From Paludibacteraceae bacterium (GTDB taxonomy: Bacteria; Bacteroidota; Bacteroidia; Bacteroidales; Paludibacteraceae): a stretch of DNA of 6,318 nucleotides. Each line of letters starts with the position of its first letter. Position 1 is the stretch's first letter. The notes beneath the pieces are model-generated. The model worked only from the letters and a program-made list of their open reading frames with translations. It made no database searches and had not been told where the DNA came from. Where the stretch lies: contig CANFFA010000149.1 of NCBI GenBank assembly GCA_947445425.1, positions 1 through 6,318 on the forward strand. The letters are read 5' to 3'. The translations under genes were made by a program, and so were the position numbers. Of the stretch, positions 1-5,198 are shown piece after piece.

Positions 1-503
1 ACAGAAAAAACCCGCAGCCAATACCAATCTATATTCCGCTCAGAACAAAATAGTTTAATGATTGTCATTGCCGCCAACTTAACAGCGCCATAAGAAGTGG
101 TCGGATTTAAAGGATAATCTTCAGTTATTCTACCATCAAACTGACCATATTCAGCCTGGCTACCCAATGAAATAAATTTCTTTATTGTGCATTGATCTGC
201 TATTTTAAGTAACTGGTATATAAAATCAATATTTGAGAGCTGTTCAGACCAATCACCTCTATTAGAAGACGATACACCATTCCAAGCTGCATGAATAATT
301 ACATCTGGTTTATAAAGTATGGCCTTTTCAACCCAATCCAGACTATCGGTGTTGACCCATTTCACATCGGAACTAAAGGATTCACAATTGGCTATACTTG
401 AAAATTGCCTTTTGGTCAGGAACAAATCATTATTAGCATTGTATAGATTCTCAGCGATATGAGAACCTAGAAATCCAGTGGCGCCAGTGAGTAATATCCT
501 CAT
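1..503 (-). CDS. SDR-family NAD(P)-dependent sugar-nucleotide reductase/epimerase (3' end outside window)
   Basis: I translated this by hand from the ATG at 503-501. It stays open to the window edge, giving 167 complete residues out of an expected 280-310, so the C-terminal substrate-binding part is missing. The start reads MRILLTGATGFLGSHI, a Rossmann nucleotide-binding motif GxxGxxG at residues 7-13. A GSQAEYG segment (114-120) carries the usual catalytic Ser region, and the YxxxK pair is Tyr138/Lys142 (SYGAVK). This is an extended SDR of the RfbD/RfbJ/RfbS kind. Its ATG overlaps the rfbG stop as ATGA (4 bases), so it is translationally coupled to rfbG. That placement suggests it is the 4-keto reductase finishing the CDP-3,6-dideoxyhexose (as in CDP-abequose or CDP-paratose synthase). 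An epimerase or a reductase for another sugar is also possible. The family is clear; the substrate is inferred from context only. Confidence 0.85.
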   Translation of the reverse strand, partial: MRILLTGATGFLGSHIAENLYNANNDLFLTKRQFSSIANCESFSSDVKWVNTDSLDWVEKAILYKPDVIIHAAWNGVSSSNRGDWSEQLSNIDFIYQLLKIADQCTIKKFISLGSQAEYGQFDGRITEDYPLNPTTSYGAVKLAAMTIIKLFCSERNIDWYWLRVFS

Positions 504-1579
504 TTATTGACAAATTTGTTAATATGATCCAAACATAGTTCAAAGACAGACTCATTTTTATAACGAGAATACCAATCTACAGTTAATGCAATGGTTTCAT
601 CAATATTCATACGTGGCTCCCATCCCAATTGAAACATGGCTTTGGAAATATCCAACATTAAAAGTTTTGCTTCGTGCAATGCATTAGGGTCAGACAAATC
701 ACGTAGTTCACCACTTCCATAATTCTCAATTACTTTTGTGGCGACATCCCAAACGGTAGCAATGGATTCAGCATGCGGTCCAAAATTCCAACCATCGCAA
801 TACTTCGTAGGTTCATCCCACATTTTCTGAGCCAAAAGCATATATCCACTTAATGGCTCTAATACATGTTGCCAAGGTCGAATCGCCTTAGGACTACGGA
901 TATCTATCGTTTGACCAGCTTCTAAGGCTTTAATGCAATCAGGAATGATACGATCTAATGCCCAGTCCCCCCCTCCAATTACATTACCTGCACGAGCACT
1001 GGCTATAGCTTTACCATGTTTTGAAAAGTCATTTGGATTTAAGAAAGATCTTCTCCAAGAAGAGATAGCAATTTCAGCTGCACCCTTTGAAGAAGAATAA
1101 GGATCATATCCCCCCATGGCTTCATTCTCACGGTAACCCCAAATTTGCTCACGGTTTTCGTAACATTTATCGGTGGTAATCATCACCGCCACTTTCACGC
1201 TTTCGGTTACACGAATGGCTTCCATGACATGAATACTTCCCATTACGTTTACTTCATAGGTTTCAACTGGAATATCATAGGAAAGTCGTACCAAAGGTTG
1301 AGCAGCCAAATGAAATACAATTTCAGGTTGGTATTTTTGAAAAACCTCCTTTAATAATTGACCATCTCGTATATCACCACGTATATCGGTAATTTTATCC
1401 TGAATGCCTGAAAGTACATAGTTATCACGCTCCGAAAATGGATCCAAAGCAAAACCAATCACTTCGGCACCCAATTGGTGTAACCAAATGGCAAGCCAAG
1501 AACCTTTAAAACCTGTATGACCGGTTACCAAAACGCGCTTACCGCGATAAAAATTATTGAAAATATCTAACTGTTTCAC
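500..1579 (-). CDS. rfbG: CDP-glucose 4,6-dehydratase
   Basis: This 359-residue protein converts CDP-D-glucose to CDP-4-keto-6-deoxy-D-glucose using bound NAD+, in the cytoplasm. It is an extended SDR of usual family length. The NAD motif GHTGFKG is at 20-26, and the LAAQPLVR segment follows at 91-98. The catalytic stretch TTDKCYEN is at 135-142; the Lys after Asp137 is typical of CDP-glucose dehydratases, whereas the dTDP-glucose enzymes have Glu. The YxxxK pair is Tyr161/Lys165, followed by SARAGNVIGGGDW (194-206) and RPWQHVLEPL (234-243). The start is a GTG. An in-frame TAG lies four codons upstream, and the next in-frame ATG falls far past the Rossmann motif, so no better start exists. 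The N-terminal length before GHTGFKG fits the family. The GTG belongs to the end of the neighbouring repeat array. Downstream it overlaps the SDR gene by 4 bases (ATGA). Confidence 0.95.
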   Translation of the reverse strand: MKQLDIFNNFYRGKRVLVTGHTGFKGSWLAIWLHQLGAEVIGFALDPFSERDNYVLSGIQDKITDIRGDIRDGQLLKEVFQKYQPEIVFHLAAQPLVRLSYDIPVETYEVNVMGSIHVMEAIRVTESVKVAVMITTDKCYENREQIWGYRENEAMGGYDPYSSSKGAAEIAISSWRRSFLNPNDFSKHGKAIASARAGNVIGGGDWALDRIIPDCIKALEAGQTIDIRSPKAIRPWQHVLEPLSGYMLLAQKMWDEPTKYCDGWNFGPHAESIATVWDVATKVIENYGSGELRDLSDPNALHEAKLLMLDISKAMFQLGWEPRMNIDETIALTVDWYSRYKNESVFELCLDHINKFVNK

Positions 1580-1591
1580 TGTGTTATTCTA
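1577..1591 (-). promoter_or_regulatory. rfbG start region supplied by a repeat heptamer (GTG start, no visible RBS)
   Basis: Read on the minus strand, the in-frame series is TAG (1591-1589), AAT, AAC, ACA, then GTG (1579-1577). The GTG is the last three bases of the repeat heptamer CACAGTG, that is CACTGTG at 1577-1583 on the plus strand. No purine-rich Shine-Dalgarno sequence is visible, and all the leader sequence for at least 90 bases upstream is repeat array. Either a repeat expanded over the original start and provided a new one, or the native start happened to match the repeat. The choice of GTG rests on the absence of any alternative. Confidence 0.7.
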
Positions 1592-1620
1592 TGTTAATCT
1601 CACTGTGTTACTCTGTGTTT

Positions 1621-1645
1621 ATTACACAGTGTTACTCTGTGTAAT
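1621..1645. other. Perfect 9-bp inverted repeat (hairpin) inside the left array
   Basis: ATTACACAG at 1621-1629 pairs perfectly with CTGTGTAAT at 1637-1645 across a 7-base loop. It lies in the rfbG leader if the genes are co-transcribed. On the minus (coding) strand it is followed by AAACAC, not a T-run, so it is not a classical intrinsic terminator for the operon. It could form an RNA hairpin or be a protein-binding palindrome. Neighbouring units form weaker versions of the same structure. Confidence 0.6.
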
Positions 1646-1683
1646 TTTCACCGTGTTACACAGTGTAATTATATTATATTATT

Positions 1684-2055
1684 TTATAAAGAGACTCTTT
1701 TTATTCCATCTTTTAAACTCTTCACATAAAAGTTCAATAATAAACCAGTATGTTTATGAGAAAACCTTAAGTAGGTAAGCATTTGTGCTAAATGAACTTC
1801 ATTAAATGCATTTACAGTTTTAAGTTCCACAATCACCTCATCCTCAACTAAAATATCTAATCTATAACCACATTCCAATTTTACTTCTTCATAAATAATT
1901 GGTAATGGCTTTTCTTCTTCTACTCTTAAGCCTTTTTTTCTTAACTCATAAGCAAGACAAGTTCTGTATGCCGATTCGAGTAATCCAGGTCCCAATTTAG
2001 TATGAACTTTGTAGGCGGAATCGAGAATTTCATGTGTGATTTGATCTCGTTCCAT
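1684..2055 (-). CDS. GxxExxY family protein (PD-(D/E)XK nuclease-like fold), function unknown
   Basis: This 123-residue protein is of normal family length. The name-giving motif is Gly24-L-L-Glu27-S-A-Tyr30, within KLGPGLLESAYRTCL. The pattern expected of a PD-(D/E)XK nuclease fold is present: Glu27, Asp67 (in YRLDILVED), Glu77-x-Lys79 (in VELKT) and Gln91 with Tyr95 (AQMLTYL). The protein ends in a hydrophobic strand (GLLLNFYV) and a short tail, as family members do. There is no signal peptide or membrane segment. The molecular role of the family is not established; nuclease activity is only suggested by the fold. It has no evident part in sugar-nucleotide synthesis, and it splits rfbF from rfbG. 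It starts at an ATG after an A/T-only leader without a Shine-Dalgarno sequence, and lies between 25-bp A/T-only stretches and repeat arrays on both sides. The intact motifs and full length argue against a decayed gene. Confidence 0.9.
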   Translation of the reverse strand: MERDQITHEILDSAYKVHTKLGPGLLESAYRTCLAYELRKKGLRVEEEKPLPIIYEEVKLECGYRLDILVEDEVIVELKTVNAFNEVHLAQMLTYLRFSHKHTGLLLNFYVKSLKDGIKRVSL

Positions 2056-2078
2056 TTAATATTTTTAATTATTTATTA

Positions 2079-2210
2079 CACCGTGTAACTCTGTGTAATT
2101 TCACTGTATTACACTGTGTTACACTGTGTTCTTTTTTAGTTAATAATTACACTGTGTTACTCTGAGTAATTACACGGTGTTACACTGTGATCATTTTGAG
2201 TTACAAAGTG
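2079..2210. repeat. Right array: degenerate CACnGTG/CTCTGTG heptamer repeats
   Basis: The heptamer family and orientation match the left array. Heptamers start at 2079 (CACCGTG), 2089 (CTCTGTG), 2102 (CACTGTA), 2112 and 2122 (both CACTGTG), 2150 (CACTGTG), 2160 (CTCTGAG), 2173 (CACGGTG), 2183 (CACTGTG) and 2204 (CAAAGTG). Pairs are again 10 bp apart, but the unit length is 23 bp here (2079 to 2102, 2150 to 2173). A T-rich interruption lies at 2131-2149. The stretch CTCTGTGTAATTTCAC (2089-2104) nearly matches CTCTGTGTAATTTTCAC (1635-1651) in the left array, differing by one T. This array is more degraded or more mixed than the left one. Confidence 0.88.
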
Positions 2211-2224
2211 TTCATTTTGATTCG
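2183..2224. repeat. Two 21-bp tandem units sharing TCATTTTGA
   Basis: At the rfbF-proximal end of the right array the unit changes. CACTGTG-A-TCATTTTGA (2183-2199) is repeated 21 bp later as CAAAGTG-T-TCATTTTGA (2204-2220). A fading third copy may start at 2225, where GTGTAAC is seen at 2228-2234, three bases before the rfbF stop codon. It looks like a local duplication that joined a repeat heptamer to different sequence. Confidence 0.7.
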
Positions 2225-2237
2225 GTTGTGTAACAAA

Positions 2238-3011
2238 TCACCACACTTTCCAAGGTGCATTTCCCTTGTCCCACATTTCGTTGAGCTCAAAGTTGTCACG
2301 CATGGTGTCCATCGGTTTCCAAAAGCCATTGTGTTTGAAGGCATTCATCATCCCCTCTTTAGCCAATTGTTCCAAAGGTTTGTTCTCAAAAATAGTACTG
2401 TCACCTTCCTTGATATAATCAAATACTTCTGGCTGGCAAACAAAATATCCAGCATTAATCCAGTTGCCGTCACCCGCAGGTTTTTCCATAAAGGAATTAA
2501 CATTGCCATCATGAGCAATATCCAAAGCTCCAAACTTCCCACTTGGCTTATATGCACTAACAGTCAGCAATTTACCTGAAGTTTTGTGCAAGTTAATAGT
2601 ATCCTGAATATTTAAATCAGCAACACCATCACCATAAGTCAAAAGAAAAGGTTCGTTTCCAACATATTTCTGAATACGTTTAACACGTCCCCCAGTCATG
2701 GTATTTAAGCCTGTATCAACTAGTGTAACTTTCCAAGGTTCTGAATAATTATCCAATACTTCTATACTGTTATGAACCAAGTCAATCGTTAAGTCACTGT
2801 TGTGACGAAAGTAGTTGGCAAAATACTCTTTAATAACATAGCCTTTGTAACCACAGCAAATGATAAATTCATTAATTCCATACTGACTATAAGTCTTCAT
2901 GATGTGCCAAAGAATCGGCTTTCCACCAATTTCGACCATTGGCTTGGGAATAAGATTGGTTGCTTCGCTTAATCGCGTTCCCAATCCCCCTGCTAATATA
3001 ACTGCTTTCAT
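2238..3011 (-). CDS. rfbF: Glucose-1-phosphate cytidylyltransferase
   Basis: The enzyme joins CTP and alpha-D-glucose 1-phosphate to give CDP-glucose and pyrophosphate, the entry step of CDP-3,6-dideoxyhexose synthesis. Starting at ATG 3011-3009 the product is 257 residues, the usual RfbF length, and opens MKAVILAGGLGTRLSEAT. It shows the nucleotidyltransferase signature AGGLGTRL (7-14) with PKPM (22-25) and EIGGKPILWHIM (27-38). YGDGVAD (126-132) carries the metal-binding Asp128. EKP (176-178), WINAGYFV (184-191) and GFWKPMDTMRD (229-239) follow, all typical of the cytidylyltransferase branch. A longer reading from a TTG at 3044 adds 11 residues (AYYLISILFY follows the first Met) that do not fit the family and come from an upstream tandem repeat, so I reject it. 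The leader is A/T-rich without a Shine-Dalgarno sequence. The gene ends three bases from the right repeat array. Confidence 0.96.
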   Translation of the reverse strand: MKAVILAGGLGTRLSEATNLIPKPMVEIGGKPILWHIMKTYSQYGINEFIICCGYKGYVIKEYFANYFRHNSDLTIDLVHNSIEVLDNYSEPWKVTLVDTGLNTMTGGRVKRIQKYVGNEPFLLTYGDGVADLNIQDTINLHKTSGKLLTVSAYKPSGKFGALDIAHDGNVNSFMEKPAGDGNWINAGYFVCQPEVFDYIKEGDSTIFENKPLEQLAKEGMMNAFKHNGFWKPMDTMRDNFELNEMWDKGNAPWKVW

Positions 3012-3014
3012 ATA

Positions 3015-3046
3015 AAATAATATGCTAATTAAATAATATGCCAATT
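3015..3046. repeat. 16-bp tandem duplication just upstream of rfbF
   Basis: AAATAATATGCTAATT (3015-3030) is followed directly by AAATAATATGCCAATT (3031-3046), with one mismatch. It sits 4 bases upstream of the rfbF ATG, within the 141-bp gap to the reductase gene (3012-3152), the widest gap in the cluster apart from the cassette. The rest of that gap is A/T-rich. It has one weak 6-bp stem (ATCTTA/TAAGAT, 3112-3130) and no promoter or terminator I can defend. Confidence 0.85.
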
Positions 3047-3152
3047 TGCCAATGATTGTTCAACTAATGGCGTAATTAAGCTAATTGTAAACTTATATCG
3101 TGCTAGTATCAATCTTAATTTGAATAAGATAGTTTCAACTCAATTAAACTGA

Positions 3153-3848
3153 TTACCACTCATCGGTGTAGATATTCTCAGCACCAGCAGTTGTTAAGTT
3201 TTTTGAGAAATTAGAGGTGAAAACCTCACCACCACAAATATAGAAATGAGATTGAATTAAGTTAATCCCACTTTTTTGAATATCATCGAAACTAATTCTA
3301 CGATTACTTATACCTTCAATTTCTTGACGAGTAGAAAATAGATGCAGTTGACCTTGAGGAACCAATGAATTCAATACATCCATACCTTGCATCTCTTCTT
3401 CATTCTTAAAAGAGTAGAAAACATGTAATCGATTCAATTGATTTTCACGTTTCATCTGTTCACAGAAACTAAGAATGGGTGCAATACCTGTACCACCTGC
3501 TATGCAACAAATTTCTGATTTTTTATCAAAAAATGGTAATAAGAAGTCTCCAAATGCATATTTTACAGTACATTGAGCACCGAGGGTTAATTCATTAAAT
3601 ATGCGTGCAGTATATACTCCAACCTTACGAATAATTAGTTTAATCGTACCTTCATCATTGAATGCAGAAGCAATGCTGAAGTTACGACAATCCGGCCAAC
3701 GGGTATAATCTTCTTTATCCTCTAAAGTGAGTTGAAGAAATGATCCAGCCTCAAAATAATGATTTTTTTCTAATTGTAAGGTAAATTCCTTAATCTCGCT
3801 ACCATGTTCTTTAATTGAAAGAACCTTTGCTTTACTGATTGTTCCCAT
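3153..3848 (-). CDS. FAD/NAD(P)-binding ferredoxin-reductase-like protein, probable electron donor to RfbH (no ferredoxin domain)
   Basis: This 231-residue cytoplasmic flavoprotein has the FNR fold. The N-terminal FAD barrel carries R-N-F-S at 55-58 (RxFS motif) and a phosphate-contact segment GVYTARIFNEL (77-87). The C-terminal nucleotide domain has CIAGGTGIAPILSF (115-128), YICGG (203-207) and a terminal aromatic residue (ending YTDEW). Position next to rfbH points to the role of CDP-6-deoxy-L-threo-D-glycero-4-hexulose-3-dehydrase reductase (E3; AscD/DdhD/RfbI), which passes electrons from NAD(P)H to the RfbH [2Fe-2S] centre. Classical E3 proteins are about 325-330 residues because a plant-type [2Fe-2S] domain precedes the FNR part. 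Here that domain is absent and cannot lie upstream, since the ATG overlaps the rfbH stop (TAATG, 3850-3846). It may work with a separate ferredoxin or pass electrons directly. The fold is sure; the specific role is inferred. Confidence 0.85.
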   Translation of the reverse strand: MGTISKAKVLSIKEHGSEIKEFTLQLEKNHYFEAGSFLQLTLEDKEDYTRWPDCRNFSIASAFNDEGTIKLIIRKVGVYTARIFNELTLGAQCTVKYAFGDFLLPFFDKKSEICCIAGGTGIAPILSFCEQMKRENQLNRLHVFYSFKNEEEMQGMDVLNSLVPQGQLHLFSTRQEIEGISNRRISFDDIQKSGINLIQSHFYICGGEVFTSNFSKNLTTAGAENIYTDEW

Positions 3849-5149
3849 TAGTGAAGGTTATTAAAGAATTTGTCAAATACACTTAATATATAATTCATTC
3901 TTACATCGTCAATACCTGGATATACACCAATAAATATAGTATTGCGCATGATATAATCGGTATTGGTTAATTCACCAGAAACACGGTATTCAACATCCTT
4001 ATAAGCAGGTTGTTTAATTAAGTTACCAGCAAACAACTGACGGGTAAGAATTTTGTTTGTTTCCAAAAACTCAGCCAAATTGGTACGGGTAAATTTACCA
4101 TTTTCACGCACATTGAAAGGAAATCCAAACCAAGAAGGATCAGAATTTGGCGTTGCTTCAGGCAAAATGAGGTATTCTTCGTATTTCTTAAGTCCGTTAT
4201 ATAATTTTTTGAAATTTACTTTCCTCATTTCTACAAATGCAGGAAGCTTTTTCAATTGAGCAACTCCAATGGCTGCTTGCATATCAGTTACTTTCAAATT
4301 ATACCCAATATGGCTATAAACGTATTTATGGTCATAACCCTCTGGTAAGTCACCATATTGCCCTTTAAACCTACGTCCGCAAGTGTTATCACAACCTGGA
4401 TCACAATAGCAATCACGTCCCCAATCGCGCATTGAAGTAGCAATTCTTTTTAATAATGGATTGCTGGTCAAAACTGAACCACCTTCACCCATAGTAATGT
4501 GGTGGGCAGGATAAAAGCTGGTAGTGGCTAAATCACCAAAAGTACCAACCATTTTTCCGTCATAAGTAGACCCAACCGCATCACAACAATCCTCAATTAA
4601 GAAAAGACCATGTTTATCGGCAATTGCTTTAACAGCATTTAAGTCAAAAGTATTTCCTAAAGTATGCGCCAACATAATGGCTTTCGTTTTATTAGAAAGG
4701 GCATTTTCAATAGCTGAAACTTTTACATTGAAAGTATCCAATTCAACATCAACAAATACTGGCACTAAACCATGTTGAACGGCTGGATTAACAGTGGTAG
4801 GAAAACCTGCTGCAACTGTTAATACCTCATCACCCCTTTGTAGTCTTTTATTCTTTAATAATGGAGAAGTCAAAGTTGAGAGTGCAACCAAGTTAGCCGA
4901 TGATCCAGAATTCACCAACATACAACTTCTTTGTTGCATATAATTAGCAAACTTAGATTCAAATTCTTCTGCATATCTTCCAGTTGTCAACCAAAAGTCT
5001 AGAGACGCATCTACAAGGGTCACCAACTCTTCCGAATCAAATATACGACCTGCAAAAGGGATCATGGTTTTACCAGCTTCAAAAGCTTTTTCTGCAAACT
5101 GCTCAGCATGATATTGTTTAACTAACTCAAGTATTTCTTCTCTCTTCAT
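3848..5149 (-). CDS. rfbH: CDP-4-keto-6-deoxy-D-glucose 3-dehydratase (E1), PMP and [2Fe-2S] dependent
   Basis: With pyridoxamine phosphate, RfbH dehydrates CDP-4-keto-6-deoxyglucose at C3; reduction of the bound intermediate gives the 3-deoxy sugar. The 433-residue protein belongs to the DegT/DnrJ/EryC1 fold type I family, with [16 protein letters not shown] (81-96) and [13 protein letters not shown] (111-123). Two features mark E1 rather than an aminotransferase. The cofactor lysine is replaced by histidine in [14 protein letters not shown] (211-224), where His216 fits the known E1 histidine. The cysteine pattern C-X57-C-X1-C-X7-C of the E1 iron-sulfur site is reproduced exactly by Cys189, Cys247, Cys249 and Cys257 (in [11 protein letters not shown]). 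[20 protein letters not shown] (271-290) is also typical. The ATG gives a family-like N-terminus ([14 protein letters not shown]). It is followed by the reductase gene with a TAATG overlap. Confidence 0.97.
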   Translation of the reverse strand: MKREEILELVKQYHAEQFAEKAFEAGKTMIPFAGRIFDSEELVTLVDASLDFWLTTGRYAEEFESKFANYMQQRSCMLVNSGSSANLVALSTLTSPLLKNKRLQRGDEVLTVAAGFPTTVNPAVQHGLVPVFVDVELDTFNVKVSAIENALSNKTKAIMLAHTLGNTFDLNAVKAIADKHGLFLIEDCCDAVGSTYDGKMVGTFGDLATTSFYPAHHITMGEGGSVLTSNPLLKRIATSMRDWGRDCYCDPGCDNTCGRRFKGQYGDLPEGYDHKYVYSHIGYNLKVTDMQAAIGVAQLKKLPAFVEMRKVNFKKLYNGLKKYEEYLILPEATPNSDPSWFGFPFNVRENGKFTRTNLAEFLETNKILTRQLFAGNLIKQPAYKDVEYRVSGELTNTDYIMRNTIFIGVYPGIDDVRMNYILSVFDKFFNNLH

Positions 5150-5198
5150 AGATTTTATAATTATTTTCTACAATTTTTACTTTTCAATTATTTATTCT
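5150..5198. other. Short A/T-rich gap before rfbH
   Basis: This 49-bp spacer lies between the dehydrogenase stop and the rfbH ATG. It is almost all A/T on the coding strand with an A-rich leader and no Shine-Dalgarno sequence, as expected for Bacteroidota. No hairpin followed by a T-run is seen, so read-through from the upstream gene is likely. Confidence 0.5.

Larger units (their letters stand above)
1577..1672. repeat. Left array: four 24-bp degenerate tandem units
   Basis: Units begin at 1577, 1601, 1625 and 1649, each exactly 24 bp. Each unit holds two heptamers 10 bp apart: CACTGTG, CACTGTG, CACAGTG, CACCGTG at the first position and TTCTATG, CTCTGTG, CTCTGTG, CACAGTG at the second. Heptamer starts therefore run 1577, 1587, 1601, 1611, 1625, 1635, 1649, 1659, with a strict 10/14 alternation. 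The unit core is roughly CACTGTGTTACTCTGTGTAA plus a four-base A/T-rich filler. Each unit is also an imperfect palindrome, because CACnGTG is nearly its own reverse complement. The first unit covers the rfbG start codon. Confidence 0.92.
1577..2234. mobile_element. Putative repeat-bounded GxxExxY cassette between rfbF and rfbG
   Basis: The interval between the rfbG start codon and the rfbF stop codon consists of a left heptamer array (1577-1672), an A/T-only stretch of 25 bp (1666-1690), the GxxExxY gene, another A/T-only stretch of 25 bp (2054-2078), and a right array (2079-2210, with weaker traces to about 2234). The gene-proximal array ends form a 14-bp inverted pair with one mismatch, TTACACAGTGTAAT at 1656-1669 and its counterpart at 2075-2088. 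The rest of the cluster is tightly packed and functionally coherent, so a stand-alone gene of another family inside repeats looks like an insertion. There is no transposase, and no clear target-site duplication was found. Mobility is therefore an inference, and a non-mobile repeat expansion around a resident gene remains possible. Confidence 0.4.

Noticed and set aside
1621..1672. Intrinsic terminator after the GxxExxY gene
   Set aside because: Hairpins exist, but on the coding strand no T-run follows them; the stems are a by-product of the palindromic repeat unit.
1557..1778. Plus-strand reading frame with an 8-residue hydrophobic repeat (TVLLCVYY-like)
   Set aside because: The 24-bp repeat is a multiple of three, so it keeps one frame open by chance and yields a periodic peptide. 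It overlaps both rfbG and the GxxExxY gene on the other strand and has no family resemblance.
1684..2055. Toxin-antitoxin or transposase interpretation of the small gene
   Set aside because: There is no partner gene and no DDE, HUH or recombinase motif; the GxxExxY and D...ExK residues fit the GxxExxY family instead.
1577..2210. CRISPR array
   Set aside because: The repeats are 7-bp motifs in 21-24 bp units with no unique spacers of constant length between conserved longer repeats, and no cas genes are present.
2187..2579. Plus-strand reading frame of 130 codons
   Set aside because: It lies opposite rfbF, whose residues and motifs are clear; the plus-strand translation resembles nothing and starts in the repeat array.
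3012..3044. Upstream TTG start for rfbF adding 11 residues
   Set aside because: The family starts directly at the MKAVILAGG strand, the ATG version has exactly the usual 257 residues, and the extra codons come from the 16-bp duplication.
3012..3152. Promoter in the gap before rfbF
   Set aside because: TAAGTTTA on the minus strand is one base from the Bacteroidota -7 consensus TAnnTTTG, but no TTTG at the required distance upstream was found, so the match is not convincing in A/T-rich DNA.
3848..5149. Sugar aminotransferase instead of 3-dehydratase
   Set aside because: The cofactor lysine position is histidine and the C-X57-C-X1-C-X7-C iron-sulfur pattern is complete, both diagnostic of RfbH/E1.
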